Assembly (NCBI RefSeq): GCF_003751505.1
Contig: NZ_RJVB01000004.1
Span: 124,001-188,000, forward strand
DNA: 64,000 nt
Direction of reading: 5' to 3'
From: Erwinia sp. JUb26
Lineage (GTDB): Bacteria; Pseudomonadota; Gammaproteobacteria; Enterobacterales; Enterobacteriaceae
In this document: positions 8,173-19,200 of the stretch, piece by piece
How positions within the stretch are numbered: position 1 is the stretch's first letter
Layout of the letters: each line of letters opens with the position of its first letter
Notes under the pieces: model-generated
What the model was told of the DNA's origin: nothing
The model's input: only the letters and a program-made list of their open reading frames with translations
Databases searched by the model: none
Position numbers and translations under genes: made by a program

Positions 8173-8658
8173 TCAGCACGACTGCTCCGTTTCCTCATTT
8201 TCCACCAGCACCGGACAGGCCGCGAGGTCGATCACCTCCTTAACGATGGAGTGTTCGACCCAGCGTTTCAGCGATGACAAATGCCGGTGCCCCATCACGA
8301 TCAGATCCACCTTCAGCCTGGCCGCCTGCTGAATAATCACCTGCGTCGGTTCGCCGCCGATAATCAGACCACTCACCCTGCGATTCTCCCAGCGCAGGCT
8401 GCCAACGGCCTGATTCACCGTTTCCTGCGCGGCCTGATACTCACGGTCAGCGGGAGGGTAAATCAGACCGTCGCTGGCCTCCGTGGCGTGCTGCTCCTCC
8501 AGGGAAAAATAGTTCTCCTCGGGCAGTAAATACGCCCCGTCCACCACGCAAAGAATGTGTATCGCTGCCGGGTGCCCGGCGGTGACTTTACGGCTCAGCT
8601 CAATCACTGCCGCCGACTGTGGTGAACCGTCCAGTGCGACCAAAATGGTATTAAACAT
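8173..8658 (-). CDS. Universal stress protein (UspA family)
   Basis: A 161-residue single-domain Usp protein. It has the N-terminal FNTILVALDGSPQSAAVIE strand and the C-terminal LIVMGHRH...ACPVLVE segment. The ATP-binding signature G-x2-G-x9-G-S is degenerate (GHRHLSSLKRWVEHS), so it may not bind ATP like the MJ0577 type. Start at 8658 is supported by GAAGGAAA immediately upstream; the frame extends further but has no second ribosome site. It is transcribed divergently from the efflux operon. Confidence 0.85.
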   Translation of the reverse strand: MFNTILVALDGSPQSAAVIELSRKVTAGHPAAIHILCVVDGAYLLPEENYFSLEEQHATEASDGLIYPPADREYQAAQETVNQAVGSLRWENRRVSGLIIGGEPTQVIIQQAARLKVDLIVMGHRHLSSLKRWVEHSIVKEVIDLAACPVLVENEETEQSC

Positions 8659-8838
8659 GCTGTTTCCTTCTTTGGCAGGGTTAAAGCACGCATCTTCCTG
8701 TTCCCACGCGGGTAAATAAATGCCTTCGCGCGCATCTGACCAGTGCGTCAGACGCACGCCTCGGCTGCACACATCGCAATTCCTGTCCCTCCGTCATCTT
8801 TCTAGACTGTGCGCCTGAACGACTGGAAAGGATGAACT

Positions 8839-10386
8839 ATGCAAACACTCGCGCAACCCAAAGCTGCGCCGCCCGCGGCGGCGTTTGACCTGCGCATCAT
8901 GACAGGGCTGACCGGCATTTTGCTGGCATCGCTGGTGGCCGGATTAAACGAGCACGTGACGGATATCGCCATGACCGACGTTCGCGGCGTGCTGTCGGTC
9001 AGCCACGATGAAGGCAGCTGGCTGACCACGCTGTATGAATCCGCGCAGGTGGCGGCGATGGCGTTTGCTCCGTGGTTTTCGGCCACGCTGTCGCTGCGCC
9101 GTTTTACCCTCGGCGTGACCGCCGTGTTTATGCTGGCGGGAATGCTGTGCCCGCTGGCACCCAATCTGCAGACCCTCTACGTGCTGCGCACGATCCAGGG
9201 ACTGTTTGGCGGCTGCCTGCCGCCGATGCTGATGAGCGCGGCGCTGCGTTTTTTACCGCCGGGGATCAAGCTGTACGGCCTGGGGGCCTATGCGCTGACG
9301 GCAACGTTCGGACCCAATCTGGGCATTCCGCTGGCGGCGCTGTGGACCGAGTACACCGGCTGGCAAATGGTTTTCTGGCAAATCATCCCGATCTGCCTGC
9401 TGGCGATGGCCGCCGTTTCCTGGGGTATTCCACAGGACCCGCTGCGGCTGGAACGCTTCGCGCAGTTCAACTGGGTTGGCCTGCTGCTCGGACTCCCGGC
9501 CATTACCTCGCTGGTGGTGGTGCTGGAACAGGGCACGCGGCTGGGCTGGCTGGATTCACCGTTTATCTGCCGGATGCTGCTGTTGGGGCTGACCACCCTG
9601 ACGCTGTTTATGATCAACGAATGGTTCCATCCGCTGCCGTTTTTCAAAGTGCAGCAACTGGCGCGGCGTAACTTAACCTTTTCGCTGATTACCCTCGGCG
9701 GCGTGCTGGTTGTTCTGGTGGCGGTGCCGGGGATCCCGGCGGGCTATCTCGCCGAGATCCAGGGCTATCGTCCGCTGCAAACCGTGCCGCTGGCGCTGTA
9801 CGTGGCGCTGGGCCAGCTGGTGGCGCTGCCGCTGGTGTCGGCGCTGTGCAATTTCACCCGCGTTGACTGCCGCTGGGTGCTGGCCTGCGGCCTGGGGCTG
9901 ATCGGCGTCACCTGCTACCTCGGCAGCGCGATGACCTCCGACTGGATACGCGACAACTTCTACGGCCTGCAAATGCTGCAGATCCTCGGGCAGCCGATGG
10001 CGGTGATCCCGCTGCTGCTGCTGGCGACCAACGGCCTGCCGCCCGCCGAAGGGCCGTTCGCCTCCGCGTGGTTTAACACCGTGAAGGGCATGGCGGCGGT
10101 GGTGGGTACCGGCGTACTGGAAGGGCTGACCACCGCGCGTGAGCATTTCCACTCCAACACGCTGGTCAATCAGTGGGGCAACAGCGGCCAGGCGCTGTCG
10201 ATCCCTCCCTCTGAGGGCGAAAACCTGACCACGCTGGCGGAGCAGATCCACGTGCAGGCGGTGGTGCTGGCATCCGCCGACGTTTATCAGGTGATGACTC
10301 TGCTGACCGCGATTCTGATTTTATTTATTCCATTAATGGCAACCCGCGTGTATCCACCGCGACCGCTTGCCGCTTCTCATGCATAA
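8839..10386 (+). CDS. MFS drug:H+ antiporter, DHA2 (EmrB-like), inner membrane
   Basis: A 515-residue, 14-helix major facilitator of the EmrB/QacA group. The N-terminal domain has the family motif VAGLNEHVTDIAMTDVRGVL and an SLRRF loop where the A-motif lies. It is the pump subunit of a three-part efflux system, followed within 9 bases by the HlyD adaptor and then an outer-membrane factor. AAAGGATGAACT precedes the start. The drug or metabolite exported is unknown. Confidence 0.9.
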   Translation: MQTLAQPKAAPPAAAFDLRIMTGLTGILLASLVAGLNEHVTDIAMTDVRGVLSVSHDEGSWLTTLYESAQVAAMAFAPWFSATLSLRRFTLGVTAVFMLAGMLCPLAPNLQTLYVLRTIQGLFGGCLPPMLMSAALRFLPPGIKLYGLGAYALTATFGPNLGIPLAALWTEYTGWQMVFWQIIPICLLAMAAVSWGIPQDPLRLERFAQFNWVGLLLGLPAITSLVVVLEQGTRLGWLDSPFICRMLLLGLTTLTLFMINEWFHPLPFFKVQQLARRNLTFSLITLGGVLVVLVAVPGIPAGYLAEIQGYRPLQTVPLALYVALGQLVALPLVSALCNFTRVDCRWVLACGLGLIGVTCYLGSAMTSDWIRDNFYGLQMLQILGQPMAVIPLLLLATNGLPPAEGPFASAWFNTVKGMAAVVGTGVLEGLTTAREHFHSNTLVNQWGNSGQALSIPPSEGENLTTLAEQIHVQAVVLASADVYQVMTLLTAILILFIPLMATRVYPPRPLAASHA

Positions 10387-10395
10387 GGTTTGATC

Positions 10396-11448
10396 ATGAC
10401 TTCATTTAAATTCACTAAAAAAAACGCACCGCTTGTGGCCGGAGCCGCCGTGCTGGCCGTGGCGGCGGGGATCGGGTTCGGCCTGCTGAGCGACCGTGCC
10501 GATCAGCGAACCAACGATGCCTTTATCCGCGCCGACTACACCGTGGTCACGCCGCGCATCACCGGGCAGATTGCGCGGGTGGCGGTAAAAGACAATCAGT
10601 ATGTGGAACAGGGGCAGCTGCTGGTCGAGGTTGATGACCGCGATCTGCTGTCGGAACTGAACGCGGCAGAGGCCAGCGTGGTGGTACAGCAGGCCACGGT
10701 GGCTAATGCCAGCGCCAGCCTGGCGCAGCAGCAGTCGATGATTGCCCAGGCTGATGCCACGCTGGCCGCCAGCCGGGCCGGTTACGTCTTTGCTAAAGCA
10801 GAGCTGGCGCGCTATCTCGATCTGGCCGCCCACGGCGCGGGCAGCCAGCAAAATGCCCAGCTGGCGCGATCGCGGATCGACACCGCTCAGGCCAACGTGG
10901 CGCGCGATACCGCCACGCTCAACGCCGCCCGGGCGAAAACCGTGGTGTTACAGGCGGAGTTCCAGCGGGCGCAGGGCGAGCTACAGCGATCGCAGGCGGT
11001 GCGGGATAGCGCCAGGCTAAATCTGTCATACACCCAAATTCTGGCCCCGATTGCCGGATGGGTCGGGCAGCGCGTAGTGCGTGAGGGGGTGTACGTCACG
11101 CCCGGCACGCCGATGCTGGCGGTTGTGCCGCTAAATAAAGCCTACGTGGTGGCGAATTTTCAGGAAACCCAGCTTGAGCACGTGCGGCCTGGGCAGAGGG
11201 TGGATATCCGCGTCGACAGCTTCGGCGGGGCCCTGCTGCACGGTGTGGTAAACAGCTTCGCCCCGGCGACCGGCGTGACGTTCTCGGCGATTACGCCGGA
11301 TAACGCCACCGGCAACTTTACCAAGGTGGTGCAGCGTATTCCGGTCAAAATTGAACTCGATGGCGGCCAGCGGCAGGCGGAGCAGTTGCGGGTGGGCATG
11401 GCGGTGGAGGCCACTATTCATACCGCGAAAGCCGGAGAAAAATCATGA
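10396..11448 (+). CDS. HlyD-family periplasmic adaptor (EmrA-like)
   Basis: A 350-residue membrane-fusion protein linking the MFS pump to the outer-membrane channel. One N-terminal membrane helix (APLVAGAAVLAVAAGIGFGLL, about residues 13-33) is followed by a barrel-sandwich lipoyl half (NDAFIRADYTVVTPRITGQIARV), a long coiled coil rich in Ala and Gln (about 90-205), the second lipoyl half (ILAPIAGWVGQRVV) and a beta-barrel. Start taken at ATG 10396; a TTG two codons earlier is in frame. It ends by ATGA overlap with the next gene. Confidence 0.9.
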   Translation: MTSFKFTKKNAPLVAGAAVLAVAAGIGFGLLSDRADQRTNDAFIRADYTVVTPRITGQIARVAVKDNQYVEQGQLLVEVDDRDLLSELNAAEASVVVQQATVANASASLAQQQSMIAQADATLAASRAGYVFAKAELARYLDLAAHGAGSQQNAQLARSRIDTAQANVARDTATLNAARAKTVVLQAEFQRAQGELQRSQAVRDSARLNLSYTQILAPIAGWVGQRVVREGVYVTPGTPMLAVVPLNKAYVVANFQETQLEHVRPGQRVDIRVDSFGGALLHGVVNSFAPATGVTFSAITPDNATGNFTKVVQRIPVKIELDGGQRQAEQLRVGMAVEATIHTAKAGEKS

Positions 11449-12860
11449 AACTGGCCGCCTTAACCACCAGTATTCTGCTGCTGAGCGGCTGCATGGTCGG
11501 CCCGGATTTCACGCCGCCGACGGTGAACAGCCCGCAGGGGTGGCCGCAGGGTCACGCGTCGGGGCGTATTGTAGAACGCGGACTGCAGCCACAGTGGTGG
11601 CAAATTTTCCATGACGACACGCTGACCGCGCTGGTTGAACAGTCCGCGCGAAGCAACCTCGATGTGCAGGCGGCGGGCGCGCGTCTGCTACAGGCACAGG
11701 CGGAGCACCGGGTAGTGACGGGAGAGAGCCTGCCGTCGGTTGATGCCACGGCGTCGTACCAGCGCGCCCGCAACAGCCAGAACGGGCTGCAGGATATCTC
11801 CGGGCTGGCTGGTAAAAAGGCCTGGAGCGTGTGGCAGCCGGGCATTGGTGCGGCCTGGGAGCTGGATATGTGGGGCCGACTGCGACGCCAGAAAGAGTCG
11901 TCCGCCGCCCGCGTGGAGGTCAGCGACGAACAGCGCCGTGCGGTGCTGTTAACCGTGCAGGCGGCGACCGTCAGCGACTATTTCCAGCTGCGCAGCGTAC
12001 AGCTTCAGCACGATATCAGCCTGCAAAACCTGGAGAGAGCACGCCACAGCCTGAAGCTGACCGGCATCCGCCTGGCCGACGGCGTGGCCACCCGGCTGGA
12101 GGTGGCCCAGGCGCAGGCGCAGGTCGCCTCGGTGGAATCGACCCTGCCGATCCTCGAACAGCAGGAAGCGCACCTGATGAATTCGCTGAGTTTCCTGCTG
12201 GGTGAGAACCCGGGGGCATTAACCGAGCGGCTGGCCGGAAGCCGACCGCTACCGCTGACGCCGCCGGAAGTGCCGGTGGGGCTGCCGTCCGAGCTGGCGC
12301 AGCGGCGGCCGGATATCCGCGCCGCCGAGGCGCAGCTGCACGCGGCCACCGCCGATGTTGGCGTGGCGACCGCAGATTTCTATCCGAGCATTACCCTGAC
12401 CGGCAACATCGGGCTACAGGCGATGCAGTTCAGCCAGCTGGGGAACTGGGGATCGCGCCTGTACAGCGTCGGTCCGTCGCTGACTCTGCCGATATTCGAG
12501 GGCGGAAGGCTGCGCGGCCAGCTGGCCCTGAAAAAAGCGCAGCAGCAGGAAGCGGCAATCCACTTCCAGTCCACGGTGCTCAAGGCCTGGCATGAAGTGA
12601 GTAACGCGATGGTGGATTACGACACGTACCAGCGCCAGTGCGGTCAGCTGACAACCCTGGTGGAAAACGATCGCATCGCGCTGGCGGCGGCATCGAAGCA
12701 GTACGAGGCGGGTGCCACCGACTTCCTCAACGTGCTGACCATGCAAAAAGAGCTGCTGGCTTCGCAGCAGGCGTTGGTGAAAAGCGACGCCAACGTTTCG
12801 CTGGCGCTGGTGCGGCTGTATCAGGCGCTGGGAGGAGGATGGGAGAGCGGGAAGAGTTAA
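11445..12860 (+). CDS. Outer-membrane efflux lipoprotein, NodT/OprM family
   Basis: A 471-residue outer-membrane factor of the RND/MFS efflux class. The signal peptide ends in a lipobox (LLLSGC), so Cys16 is probably lipidated. Two OEP repeats follow, with the typical YQRARNSQNGLQD and GNIGLQAMQFSQLG strands and ELAQRRPDIRAAEAQLHAA motif. It completes the tripartite pump; its ATG overlaps the HlyD stop by 4 bases. A strong hairpin follows the gene. Confidence 0.92.
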   Translation: MKLAALTTSILLLSGCMVGPDFTPPTVNSPQGWPQGHASGRIVERGLQPQWWQIFHDDTLTALVEQSARSNLDVQAAGARLLQAQAEHRVVTGESLPSVDATASYQRARNSQNGLQDISGLAGKKAWSVWQPGIGAAWELDMWGRLRRQKESSAARVEVSDEQRRAVLLTVQAATVSDYFQLRSVQLQHDISLQNLERARHSLKLTGIRLADGVATRLEVAQAQAQVASVESTLPILEQQEAHLMNSLSFLLGENPGALTERLAGSRPLPLTPPEVPVGLPSELAQRRPDIRAAEAQLHAATADVGVATADFYPSITLTGNIGLQAMQFSQLGNWGSRLYSVGPSLTLPIFEGGRLRGQLALKKAQQQEAAIHFQSTVLKAWHEVSNAMVDYDTYQRQCGQLTTLVENDRIALAAASKQYEAGATDFLNVLTMQKELLASQQALVKSDANVSLALVRLYQALGGGWESGKS

Positions 12861-12894
12861 CCCTCGTTTTCTGATAATGTGAAACAGCCCTTTT

Positions 12895-12923
12895 AAAAGG
12901 TTACGCAACTGGCGTAACCTTTT
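12895..12923 (+). terminator. Intrinsic-terminator-like hairpin after the efflux operon
   Basis: A perfect 12-bp stem (AAAAGGTTACGC / GCGTAACCTTTT) with a 5-base loop AACTG. The last TTTT of the stem forms the U-run. It separates the efflux operon from the T6SS module. Confidence 0.75.
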
Positions 12924-12973
12924 CTCGCTGGCAAAAGGACACGGCATGATGCCGAAATTCATGGAGGGAAAAG

Positions 12974-15313
12974 ATGGGCAAGCCATCCACCGCGCTGTTA
13001 TTCGATCACAGCCATCATAAATTAGCGGTACGTAACAGCAATGCTCCGCTGGATGTACTGGGTTTTACCGCTGAGGAGTCACTGAGCGTACCGTATCGGT
13101 ATGACATTCAGTTCACCAGCGGCGACAAAGATATCACTCCCGCCGCGATGCTGCTGCATCAGGCTTCTTTCACCCTACAGGCCCCGGTTGATGAAGCTTA
13201 CGGCGTATTAATCCAGCAGCCGCTTCGCGTCATTCAAGGTAAGGTGACCGGCTTTAAGCGTCTGTCCACTTCCAGAGACGAAAGCCTTTACGAAATCTGT
13301 TTACAGCCCCGTCTGGCCCTGCTGTCACACAGCCATCAAAACGCGATATATCAGGATATTTCGGTACCGGGCATTGTGGAAAAAATCCTGCGTGAGCGCC
13401 ATGGAATGCGCGGACAGGACTTTGTCTTCACTCTGGTTAATGAGTATCCCCGTCGCGAACAGGTGATGCAGTATGGCGAAGATGATCTGACGTTCATCTC
13501 ACGCCTGTTGGCAGAGGTCGGGATCTGGTTTCGCTTTACTGCCGACCAGCGGCTCAATATCGATGTGGTCGAGTTTTACGATCATCAATCGCATTATTCG
13601 CAGGCCATTACGTTGCGGGTGGTTCCCCCGTCCGGGATGCATGACAGCGGTGTAGATTCGGTATGGGATCTGTCCAGCATTCATCGGGTGGTGGAAAAAT
13701 CAGTCAGCACCGATGATTACAACTATCGCACGGCCATCACCGACATGAGCTGCAGGGCAGATGTTACTCGCGGTGATGCCACAACCTACGGTGAAGCCTG
13801 TCATTACGCGGAGAATTATCTCATCCCCGGCACCCCCGGGCATCGTCCCGAGCCGGAAAGTGGGGTTTTCTATGCACGTTTGCGCCACGAGCGCTACCTG
13901 AACCAGCAAACCCGCTTAACCGGACTGGCCAATACGGTAACACTGGCACCCGGTGTGAGACTGAAGGTGACGGGCAGTGATGTGCCAGGGGCGTTTATCA
14001 AAGATGTCGTTATTGTACGCATCACCGGTCTGGCCCGGCGGGATCGCAGCTATGAGGTGGAATTTGAAGCCATTCCTTGTTCGGTGGATTACTGTTTCCG
14101 CCCGGCGCGGATTAGCAAACCCAAAATGGCGGGCACCTTACCGGCGCGGGTTACCAGTACCGCGATAAATGATATTTACGGCCACATTGATAAACTCGGG
14201 CGTTACCGGGTAAAGATGCTGTTCGACCGTGATGTCTGGGAGCAGGGTTTCGAAAGTCTGTGGGTGCGCCAGGCCCGCCCGTATGCGGGAGATGAATACG
14301 GGCTGCACCTCCCCCTTCTGGCTGGCACCGAAGTGGCTATTGCCTATGAGGACGGCAACCCCGATCGGCCTTATATCGCACACGCCCTCCACGACTCTGC
14401 ACACAACGATCCTGTCACCATTCGTAATTACAAACGTAACGTGCTGCGCACGCCAGCCAACAACAAACTCCGGCTCGACGATACAAGGAAGCAGGAGCAT
14501 ATCAAGCTCAGCACGGAGTACGGTGACAAAAGTCAGCTAAATCTGGGCCACCTGGTGGACAGTGAAAGGCTGCCGCGCGGTCAGGGATTTGAACTGCGTA
14601 CCGGCCTGTACGGGGCCATTCGAGCGGAGAAAGGCATTTTCATCAGCGCCGATGGGCAAGCACGGGCGCAGGGGAAGGTACTGGAGATGCGACCCGCGCT
14701 GGATTGCCTGCAACAGGCGCTGGGGCTGAGCACCTCGCTGAGCCAGGCGGTTGATACCGCCCGGGCGGAACTGGCACAAATCCAGCAGCAGAAAGCGCTG
14801 CTGGAATCTTCGATTAAAGATCTTCAGCAGTCCGTTCTGTTACTCAGCGCCCCTGCCGGAATTGTCCATGCCTCGCCGCAGAGTATTCAAATCAGCAGCG
14901 GCAATAATTTTATCCAGACCTCGGCGGAAAACAGTGAGTTTAGCGTTTTCAAAAAGTTTACCGTGGCAGCGGGTGAAATCATCAGCCTGTTTGCTAAAAC
15001 CCTGGGGATAAAAATGTATGCCAACAGAGGGAAAGTTGACATTCAGGCGCAGGGTGATGCCATGGCGCTGACCTCTCTTCGTGATATGAAAATCATCAGC
15101 AAAGAAGATGAAGTACACATTCAGGCCAGTAAAAAAATCACGCTGGCATGCGGTCAGACCGCCCTGGTCATTGAAAATTCTGGCGTGACGATCCTGACGC
15201 CGGGTGAGGTTAACATTAAGTGTGCCAGCCTGAACCAGCTGAAAGCGCACAGCTATGAGCCGTCACCGCCCGATCTGCCGCCGGAAGCAAAATGCGTAGA
15301 GCAGGCCAGGTAA
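12974..15313 (+). CDS. vgrG: Type VI secretion VgrG spike protein
   Basis: A 779-residue VgrG that forms the trimeric tip of the T6SS needle. The gp27-like part fills about residues 1-370 (starts STALLFDHSHHKLAVRN). A gp5 OB-fold follows at about 385-470 (NDIYGHIDKLGRYRVKMLFD, then LPLLAGTEVAIAYEDGNPDRP). A coiled segment and a C-terminal beta-helix (DUF2345-like) run to about 760. No separate effector domain is fused; cargo is probably loaded through the DUF4123 adaptor encoded next. GGAGGGAAAAG precedes the ATG. The stop overlaps the next start as TAATG. No core T6SS sheath or baseplate genes are in the window, so this is an orphan vgrG module. Confidence 0.93.
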   Translation: MGKPSTALLFDHSHHKLAVRNSNAPLDVLGFTAEESLSVPYRYDIQFTSGDKDITPAAMLLHQASFTLQAPVDEAYGVLIQQPLRVIQGKVTGFKRLSTSRDESLYEICLQPRLALLSHSHQNAIYQDISVPGIVEKILRERHGMRGQDFVFTLVNEYPRREQVMQYGEDDLTFISRLLAEVGIWFRFTADQRLNIDVVEFYDHQSHYSQAITLRVVPPSGMHDSGVDSVWDLSSIHRVVEKSVSTDDYNYRTAITDMSCRADVTRGDATTYGEACHYAENYLIPGTPGHRPEPESGVFYARLRHERYLNQQTRLTGLANTVTLAPGVRLKVTGSDVPGAFIKDVVIVRITGLARRDRSYEVEFEAIPCSVDYCFRPARISKPKMAGTLPARVTSTAINDIYGHIDKLGRYRVKMLFDRDVWEQGFESLWVRQARPYAGDEYGLHLPLLAGTEVAIAYEDGNPDRPYIAHALHDSAHNDPVTIRNYKRNVLRTPANNKLRLDDTRKQEHIKLSTEYGDKSQLNLGHLVDSERLPRGQGFELRTGLYGAIRAEKGIFISADGQARAQGKVLEMRPALDCLQQALGLSTSLSQAVDTARAELAQIQQQKALLESSIKDLQQSVLLLSAPAGIVHASPQSIQISSGNNFIQTSAENSEFSVFKKFTVAAGEIISLFAKTLGIKMYANRGKVDIQAQGDAMALTSLRDMKIISKEDEVHIQASKKITLACGQTALVIENSGVTILTPGEVNIKCASLNQLKAHSYEPSPPDLPPEAKCVEQAR

Positions 15314-16218
15314 TGGATAAACCAATGACAACATCCAATCAGATGAGCGGTTCGCTGAACGAAATAATGCAACGGCAACAGGGTGAGTACCGTTATTTAC
15401 TGCTCGATCCGCTGAAAGCCGTTGCGGAGATCAACCCTTTATCCCTGCCCACATTACGTAACGAACTGGGCGAGCGCGCTATTTTTCCGGTTCTGCGCAG
15501 CGATCTGGCCTATTCCCCACCGCATTGCCCGCAGCTCGTCTTGCTGGCATCTCCCGACGAGCCGGGTGATGTTGCCTGGCTTGCCGGGGCAGAACGCTAT
15601 GCCCGTAGCGAAGCACTGCACGAAAAACGCTACCTGTGCGCCTGGCTAAGTAGCACACTTCCTCCGGCATCACTGGCCGTTGCTCTGGCGGCACGGTGCC
15701 AGCAGCCCGTTGAGGGTGGCTTTATACCGCTGTTTGAACCTCTGCGTTTTGAACTGCTACAGGCGATGCTCCCGGCGGAACAGATGTCTGGCGCTGTCTG
15801 GCCGGTGAGCCAGTGGTTGTATATGAGGACGTCGGGTGAGATTGCCTGCCAGCCCGGTTCGGCTTCCGCAGATAACAGGCCGGTAAACTGGGCCGTAGAG
15901 AGTGCACAGCGTGAAGTGAGGGAGATCTGGGCGCTTCTGTTTGCCTGGCAGCGGGTGAGCTCGTTGTTGCCGGAAAATGCCGTGTTACAGGCGTTACAGG
16001 CCTGGCAGGGAACGGCCTGTACCGGGCTTAACCGCCGTGACGATCGCCATTTTCTCGCCCTGAACCGCCTGACGTTACCGGAGGAGATCGAAAAACACCC
16101 CGCCGTGATGTGCGTTTTACAGCAGGCGATCGCCGAACCGCATCAGAGCTTTATACACCTTTTTTCAACCTTGCCGGACTCCGTCTGGCAGGAGCTGGAA
16201 AAGACGATAATGCCGTAG
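15313..16218 (+). CDS. DUF4123-domain T6SS effector adaptor (Tap/TEC-like)
   Basis: A 301-residue cytoplasmic protein with a DUF4123 domain at about residues 25-150 (YRYLLLDPLKAVAEINP, later GFIPLFEPLRFELL). Proteins of this family act as chaperones that load a specific effector onto the C-terminus of its cognate VgrG. The gene lies exactly between vgrG and the toxin gene, the classic order, and starts by TAATG overlap with vgrG at 15313. A longer in-frame start at 15292 would overlap vgrG by 22 bases and is less likely. Confidence 0.85.
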   Translation: MDKPMTTSNQMSGSLNEIMQRQQGEYRYLLLDPLKAVAEINPLSLPTLRNELGERAIFPVLRSDLAYSPPHCPQLVLLASPDEPGDVAWLAGAERYARSEALHEKRYLCAWLSSTLPPASLAVALAARCQQPVEGGFIPLFEPLRFELLQAMLPAEQMSGAVWPVSQWLYMRTSGEIACQPGSASADNRPVNWAVESAQREVREIWALLFAWQRVSSLLPENAVLQALQAWQGTACTGLNRRDDRHFLALNRLTLPEEIEKHPAVMCVLQQAIAEPHQSFIHLFSTLPDSVWQELEKTIMP

Positions 16219-16246
16219 CAGGATAACGATTAAGGAAAGGAATTCC

Positions 16247-19200
16247 ATGCAACTTAAAGATCGGGTTAATCAAAACGCCGCTGCCAGCCAGCAGGCAACG
16301 TCAACGCCTTCCGGCTGTAAGGCCTGCCAGCGCAGCGGACTGCCGATATTTCCGCTGCGCGTGGCGGCGGTGCCGAAAGCCTTGCTGAATTCCGGCTGGG
16401 TGCCTGCCGTTCCCCGCCAGGAGGTGGCACTTACCGGCGGCGAATTCAAATATGTTCTGCGCACCTTACGCATGGGTTACCTCTACGTACTGCTGGATAA
16501 AACCGTCTGGCAGGGATACGAGGTCACGGCTGAGGGCTTTCTGCGACAGTTTAATCCGCTGGCGATGCCGGAAGGTGATGCCGTAATGCCGCTGAGCCAG
16601 ATTTGCCTGACGCAGGGGCACGAAATTGCGGCCAGTTTTATCAATATCGACGACAGAAAATATCATGAAGCGTGGATTGCGTTCAGCAGCGATCCGTGGA
16701 GTGAAGAGGTGCTGGCGGAGTATCTGAGCGGTAAGCGACCGGCGAGCCGCTTCACCAGGATAACGCTGTCAAACGGTCAGATTTCCGGCACTGACGGCGT
16801 CTGTATTCCACTCGATGCTTCGCTATCGGCGCTGAAGTCCAGCGTGGCAGAGTTTGCGACCCCTCTCTTTACCAATATCGCGCCGACTGACGGCGAAATG
16901 ACCGGTGGGGCGCACGGATTTTATTCCCGTACGGACGAAGACAAACAAAGTGCCATGGGCCGCTATGTTTCTCAACTTGAAAGGAAATATCAGTGCGGGG
17001 TCATGGCGATTGCCGTTGACGACTCAGTGGGGATTGTTCAGGAGCTTAACCTGGGACGAATGCAAATCATGGAAGCCTGCCTGGCCTATATTGCCCAGCC
17101 TGAAGTCTTCCATAAGCATATGATTTCAGGTGCGATAACTCAGTATCTGGACCGATTAAAACAGGATGTCGCAAAACAGAGTTCCCCCGCATTCAAAATG
17201 AACGGCCCGGCCATTGGGGGCTATGGGCCTGAGTTTATTCCCGCAGATAAAGTGGCTGAGCAGACCTTTGCTCAGCAGTATGCTCGTCTGCTGAAAAGCT
17301 ATGACGAACCGGCACGGGCCGCTTTTGCAGCAGAGTTCAGGCAGCATTTCACCATGCCGGAACGGCAGCTCAGGGCGATTGATATGGATTTGGCGGCCTG
17401 GTTCAGGAGCCAGACCTGGCTGAATATCATCAGCTATGATTACGCCCCTGACAGCAGCGCCGCAGGCTGGGCAGCGCAGATGCTAACGCTGGCGGCCTGC
17501 GTTCAGGGCGGTGCAATGACCGAGAGCACCCAAGACGTTTGGGCTCAGTGGCTGCAAAAGGCGGACTCCCCGGCCTATCTGGGCTTTACGGGAATGCAAA
17601 TCTCCCTGCAGGATACGCTTTTTAACGGCGGCAATGTCTTTAACGATCTCAAAACGGCCGCAACCTCCGATGAATTTGGCAACTACCTGAAAAAATTGGC
17701 TATCCAGCGCGGCTGGGCGAGCCGAATACTGGCCGTAACCGGGTCCGTGAGTCGGCTGGGGAAATCCATCAACCCGGCAACACGTAAAAGCTACCTGGCA
17801 ATGATGCAGGGAGCGATGCTGACCGCCGGCGAGTCCACGATCGTGCTGGAATACAACACGACCCTGCGGAAGCTAAAGCGCCACCTCAAAGAGAATGCCG
17901 GGCTGCGCCAGTCCCTGGCGAAAAATAACCCGGCCTTTGAAAATACGGGGTTCAGGGGCGGCAGCGGGGCCGTAGTGGATGAAATGATGGGGCTGCGCGG
18001 CAAAGGGCTGGACGTTCCGATCAAAGTGCAGTTCAGCATGACGGGTACGCTGGATGAAATTCAGAAGGCGGCAGGCAACATCCCGCTCAATGATAGGCCC
18101 TTCCACTATTTCGCAGGCATGAATGACCTGGATAACGTGTTTATCTCCGATTTGTCGCTGCAGGGCAAAGACATCAAAGGCCCTGTACTGCGGGCGACTT
18201 ATACGCAGATGGCGGAATGGAATGAACGGGGCCGACGACTGATTAGCGGCGACAGCGTCGGTTTGATTCTGGGCGCGGGACTCATGGCCCTACAGTTAGA
18301 GGACTGGCATGCCAAAGCGGATGCCGTGAAGTACTCCGTGGGCACCGATGTGGATGCTGTTGCCGACTATGCCATTAACCGACTTCTGGTGCTGGAAGGG
18401 ATGGCAGAAATTGCCGGTTTTGCCTCAAAGCTGGCGGTAAAACAGAACTGGCTCACCCTCAGTGCGCGTCAGCAGGTACCGAAACTGGTCAGACTCGGCG
18501 CCGTTCTCGGAGGGATTGCGGGTATTTTTGATGGTATCCGTAATTTGGACAATGGATTAAGAGCATACAAAGATGGCGATACAAATGCTTCATTTGCTTT
18601 TGCCATAGGCGGAGTATTTCTTATTACGGGCGGAGGAGTATCTGCTTACTGGGGAGCAGACGGAATTTATGCCTTAACCAGCAAAGTAGGTTTTCTAAGG
18701 TTGGGCCCATCTGGATGGGCAGCATTACTAATTTTCATGGGATTTTTTATCGTATATGAAGCATCTAAAATTAGAAGTACTGCTTTTGAACTCTGGCTAC
18801 GGCGAACCTGCTTTGGTTTAGCGAACGAAAGCATTAAAAACTATCCACTCTGGCACGCCAGCAGCATGACTGATTTGGCCGAGGCGTTAGTTGAATATCG
18901 TGCGATTATCACCGGAATGGTCGCCGATGTTGCCTTCGCCTCGCCCTTTGACACCGTTACGGGTAACCCAACCATTTATAATATTGCCTATCGTCGGGTT
19001 GATTTCAGGATAAGTCTGCCGGGGTGGGTTGAGGGCGTGAGCGGGCGGTTAATAACCTTAACCCGATCCACTGACGGATTTGTACTTTTCACCCAGTCTG
19101 ACAACGCTCCGGACCTGAACGATCACGAACGGCACGCCGCGCCCGAGGGATATTATAAATATCTGTGGCTGCTCGAAGAGGTAAAAGAAGGCAACGGAAA

